NCBI GenBank assembly: GCA_900769535.1
Contig: CAAGHB010000081.1
Coordinates: 1 to 8,425 of the forward strand
Origin: Clostridia bacterium
GTDB lineage: Bacteria > Bacillota > Clostridia > Oscillospirales > Acutalibacteraceae
Reading direction: 5' to 3'
Length of the DNA: 8,425 nucleotides
The position numbers were made by a program, and so were the translations under genes. The stretch's first letter is position 1; each line of letters begins with the position of its first letter. This document shows, piece after piece, positions 6,132-8,425 of the stretch. The notes under the pieces are model-generated. The model searched no databases, was not told the DNA's origin, and was given only the letters and a program-made list of their open reading frames with translations.

Positions 6132-7058
6132 TCATATATCTTTATCGGTAACTATTCGCTGCCAAGCGTCCGGATAGGCCTTTTTAAGCCCCTCCATGAT
6201 GGTAGCATTAACATTTCCGACAACGTTTGCATTTGCCATTTGTTCTTCCTGAGAACCCGTTACTACCGAAAAAATTCGGTGATACTTGCGCGTTTTTATC
6301 ATTCGGGTTTTATTCGCGGCGCACATAAACATATACCACAGGTCGTCATTTTTGTATGCCAGTTTTCGTATTTTCTCCTCATTGCCTGCGTCGTCATGAA
6401 AAGCTCCCTTCGGTATAAGGCAACCTCCACCGGGTGACGGATTCATGCTGTATGTAGGTTTTTTTACCCCCATCGACGAAAGTGTTTTCCAGCCGCCCGG
6501 ATTGGCTACGATTTCACCGTTTTTGTCATAGCAAATGGTTTGTCCCCTTTCGCAAACAAGGCAATTCGGATGCTTTTTGTGAACCTTTATGAGTCGTTTT
6601 ATACAATCTATCGGATATATTATATCATCGTCAAAGGTAATTACAACCTCGTTATCCTCCTGATTTTTTACCGGATAAAAATATTTTTTGTGCCCGTATA
6701 AATCGTTTATCCAGCAAATTTCGAGTCCCCATTTTTGAAGTTCGGTTAACTTTTCGGGAAGCTTTTTGTCCGGAAACTGCTCCTCGGCAAGCCAAAGGAT
6801 AATTCGGTCGGGCTTTACCGATTGAAGCATAATTGACTTTATCGCCAGATGAATGTAATCCATTCGTGCAGGATAGCTTGTAAGCGATGCAGTAATTTTT
6901 ATATCCCTTTTTTCTGTATTCAGCGGATTTGCAGGGATTTTTTCCTTTACAATGCTTCTGTTCTCTGCCGCAAGCATTATTCGGTACCACACTCCGCCGA
7001 AAAAAGGAATTCTGATCGATTCGGGTAGCTTTATCTTATCTGCGATTTTACGAATCAT
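6132..7058 (-). CDS. Putative glycosyltransferase (GT-A-like, subfamily unassigned)
   Basis: 308-residue cytoplasmic protein with no signal peptide. A short basic/hydrophobic N-terminus may lie on the membrane. The core resembles GT-A glycosyltransferases. A first strand, ITASLTSYPAR (55-65), leads into the nucleotide-sugar fold. A FDDDIIYP motif at 142-149 has Asp143-145 in the place of the metal/UDP-sugar binding DXD. The acidic NDDLW at 237-241 is a candidate catalytic-base region, and NPGGW (186-190) and PSPGGGCLIP (207-216) loops look like acceptor-site elements. This layout recurs in uncharacterised glycosyltransferases of Firmicute and Bacteroides polysaccharide loci; I cannot assign donor or acceptor. 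UDP-L-FucNAc, made by the downstream genes, is one candidate donor (inference). The ATG is preceded by a modest GGAG at 7070-7073, eleven bases away; the gene begins 21 bases after the stop of the FrhB-like gene. Confidence 0.78.
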   Translation of the reverse strand: MIRKIADKIKLPESIRIPFFGGVWYRIMLAAENRSIVKEKIPANPLNTEKRDIKITASLTSYPARMDYIHLAIKSIMLQSVKPDRIILWLAEEQFPDKKLPEKLTELQKWGLEICWINDLYGHKKYFYPVKNQEDNEVVITFDDDIIYPIDCIKRLIKVHKKHPNCLVCERGQTICYDKNGEIVANPGGWKTLSSMGVKKPTYSMNPSPGGGCLIPKGAFHDDAGNEEKIRKLAYKNDDLWYMFMCAANKTRMIKTRKYHRIFSVVTGSQEEQMANANVVGNVNATIMEGLKKAYPDAWQRIVTDKDI

Positions 7059-7078
7059 AAGCTTTTTTTCTCCATGGT

Positions 7079-8230
7079 TTAGTATTTTCTTATCTTTAAT
7101 TTCAGTTTAACTTTTCTCGTAAGGCGGTTAAATAAAGTTATTTTTAAGCTCTTTTGAAGAATATTAAACTTATGCTTTTGGAATCTTTTCATAAAAAATC
7201 TGCGATTAGGGTGAACAGGCGAGGATAAGTTAATAGATTTATTGTACTTTACAACCTCGTTCTCATCGACATTTTTCATAAAAAGGTTTCCTTTAATTTT
7301 ATCAATAAGAAGTTGTCCGCATTTTGAGTTTATAAAAATTAAGGATATGCCTTTATCGTCGTTGATTTCAGGATGGGCTCGATTAACTCCCCAATAATCA
7401 GCCAAGGTGATGTCGCTCTTTCTGTTTTTCCCTTTAAAAGAACAGTAATAGCAGGCGGGACGTAGCGAAATATCGGACAAATATGTTTTCATAAACATAT
7501 CTTCACTATGGTATTTTACATATTCTTCGCCGTTTTCGAAACTGATTTTAGTATTAAATTTCGCCCAGCCGTTATCCTTATTTCTAAAACTAATGTCAAT
7601 TATATCTGCGTTTGCGGTTCCCTTCTGAATTTTCAAATATTCGTCCCATACAATACGCGACGGCACACCGTGGCAAATAAAATCAACTGTTATGAGATTA
7701 TCATATTCCTTGTTTAAAAAGCTGTATAGGCCGCCTATTTGACACGGGGTCCCTGAAAAAAGCACCTGTCTTCCCTCGTCGAGAAATTTCTTTGCATTTA
7801 TGTAGCTGTCTTTTATATCGCTTTGGACATATTTTGAGCCACGCAATCTTTTTATCTCGTCGGCGGTTTCAATATACGTATGCTTAACAGACCAGTCGTC
7901 ATCAAAAGCTGCGCCGAAAACAACGCCGTTATTATCAAAAACGTTGTTTGCCATTTCAGAAAAAATTCCGCCCGACGAACTTTCTTTTCTGATTTCTTGG
8001 TTATTTGAATAGGCGGCAAAGCAACCAATGCTTTCAATTTTCTTATTTGAATACGGGTTGAGAATTGGGCATACCTTTTCGCACAAGCCACAGTCGATAC
8101 AGCTTGCTGTATCAACCCGAGGATAAAGGAATCCCTCCGAATCCAAAGTCATTTGGATACATTTTTTGGGGCATTTGCTTGCACAAGCGCCGCAACCCGA
8201 ACATCTCGTTTTATCAGTAATTTTTATCAT
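7079..8230 (-). CDS. FrhB/FdhB-family iron-sulfur protein of polysaccharide loci (F420 hydrogenase/dehydrogenase beta-subunit-like)
   Basis: 383-residue protein. An N-terminal dicluster ferredoxin domain carries two complete CxxCxxCxxxCP motifs (Cys10/13/16/20 and Cys44/47/50/54), enough for two [4Fe-4S] clusters. The FrhB_FdhB N and C domains follow, with SSSGGIF (84-90), RGSKYVQS (130-137), FSGTPCQIGGL (158-168), CHGVPS (186-191), ISFRNKDNGW (213-222) and the cysteine-rich RPACYYCSFK (257-266) leading into DITLADYWG (273-281). Relatives in archaea bind flavin and handle F420. Many Clostridia and Bacteroides copies sit in capsule or EPS loci, often near pyruvyltransferases, where the redox reaction is unknown. 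No F420 genes or pyruvyltransferase are visible here. The ATG overlaps the flippase stop by four bases (ATGA) and lacks a clear SD, so translation is probably coupled. The C-terminus is very basic. A reductive step on a sugar or lipid intermediate is speculation. Confidence 0.85.
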   Translation of the reverse strand: MIKITDKTRCSGCGACASKCPKKCIQMTLDSEGFLYPRVDTASCIDCGLCEKVCPILNPYSNKKIESIGCFAAYSNNQEIRKESSSGGIFSEMANNVFDNNGVVFGAAFDDDWSVKHTYIETADEIKRLRGSKYVQSDIKDSYINAKKFLDEGRQVLFSGTPCQIGGLYSFLNKEYDNLITVDFICHGVPSRIVWDEYLKIQKGTANADIIDISFRNKDNGWAKFNTKISFENGEEYVKYHSEDMFMKTYLSDISLRPACYYCSFKGKNRKSDITLADYWGVNRAHPEINDDKGISLIFINSKCGQLLIDKIKGNLFMKNVDENEVVKYNKSINLSSPVHPNRRFFMKRFQKHKFNILQKSLKITLFNRLTRKVKLKLKIRKY

Positions 8231-8425
8231 CTTTTTAAAACTTTCTTTACAGGACCGAGTAAAAGTCCTTTTTCATATTTATTAAGGGCAAAAAGCCACA
8301 TTGAACCGGCATAAATACAACAATATACAGCTATTCCTGCAATAAGCAAAGGAATTGTATTAAAAGAAACGTATTTTTTTACCAATAATCCTAATACAAT
8401 CGGCAAAACAAGCCCTCTTAGCATC
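8227..8425 (-). CDS. C-terminal tail of a Wzx-type polysaccharide flippase (MOP superfamily), cut by window edge
   Basis: Only the last 65-66 codons are present; the frame is open to the edge, so the methionine at 8424 is likely internal. The visible part has two hydrophobic helices (LVLPIVLGLLV and a longer one from TIPLLIAG to MWLFAL), then a short basic tail with the LNKYEKGLLLGPVKKVL pattern. This pattern is common at the end of Firmicute oligosaccharide flippases, which move undecaprenyl-diphosphate-linked repeat units to the outer face of the membrane. It is AT rich (about 22% GC in the line 8341-8400 by hand count). Its stop overlaps the start of the FrhB-like gene, so it belongs to the same operon. 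Another multi-pass membrane protein such as a Wzy polymerase is possible, but the tail motif fits a flippase better. Confidence 0.65.
   Translation of the reverse strand, partial: MLRGLVLPIVLGLLVKKYVSFNTIPLLIAGIAVYCCIYAGSMWLFALNKYEKGLLLGPVKKVLKR

Noticed and set aside
6652..6990. Minus-strand 112-codon frame inside the glycosyltransferase gene
   Set aside because: It is out of frame with a well-supported gene on the same strand, with no ribosome binding site or domain and an unnatural composition rich in Lys, Arg and Gly.

Overview
The window looks like an anaerobic, low-to-mid GC Firmicute of the class Clostridia (Oscillospiraceae or Lachnospiraceae-like). This is inferred from strong AGGAGG-type ribosome binding sites, the Clostridia-type flippase tail and uncharacterised nucleotidyltransferase, and a ferredoxin-domain protein in a surface polysaccharide locus. 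Genus cannot be fixed from the sequence alone.

Left part, plus strand (1-1453): the 3' part of a DUF368 membrane protein (PopT-type undecaprenyl-phosphate transporter family), then tcdA, a ThiF/E1-like tRNA threonylcarbamoyladenosine dehydratase. tcdA has its own near-consensus sigma-A promoter at 692-720, and its most likely start is TTG at 743 rather than GTG at 734. A strong hairpin at 1467-1506 sits between convergent transcription units and can serve both strands.

Right part, minus strand (8425 down to 1505): the distal end of a surface polysaccharide (capsule/EPS) operon. In transcription order it holds the C-terminal tail of a Wzx-type flippase, an FrhB-family protein with a two-cluster ferredoxin domain, a GT-A-like glycosyltransferase, capE, an NTP_transf_5-type nucleotidyltransferase, capF and capG. 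Genes overlap or lie within about 30 bases of each other, so this is one transcript whose promoter lies beyond the right edge.

capE, capF and capG together form the complete known route from UDP-D-GlcNAc to UDP-N-acetyl-L-fucosamine (UDP-L-FucNAc), as in Staphylococcus aureus Cap5E/F/G, Pseudomonas WbjB/C/D and E. coli FnlA/B/C. The cell therefore probably builds a FucNAc-containing glycan on undecaprenyl phosphate. The oddest element is the nucleotidyltransferase-like gene lying between capE and capF and tightly coupled to both. The second is the iron-sulfur FrhB-like protein among the assembly genes. Base composition falls from roughly 50% GC in the sugar-nucleotide genes to about 25-38% in the upstream assembly genes, as expected of a mosaic polysaccharide locus. 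No tRNA, rRNA, CRISPR, insertion sequence or origin was seen.
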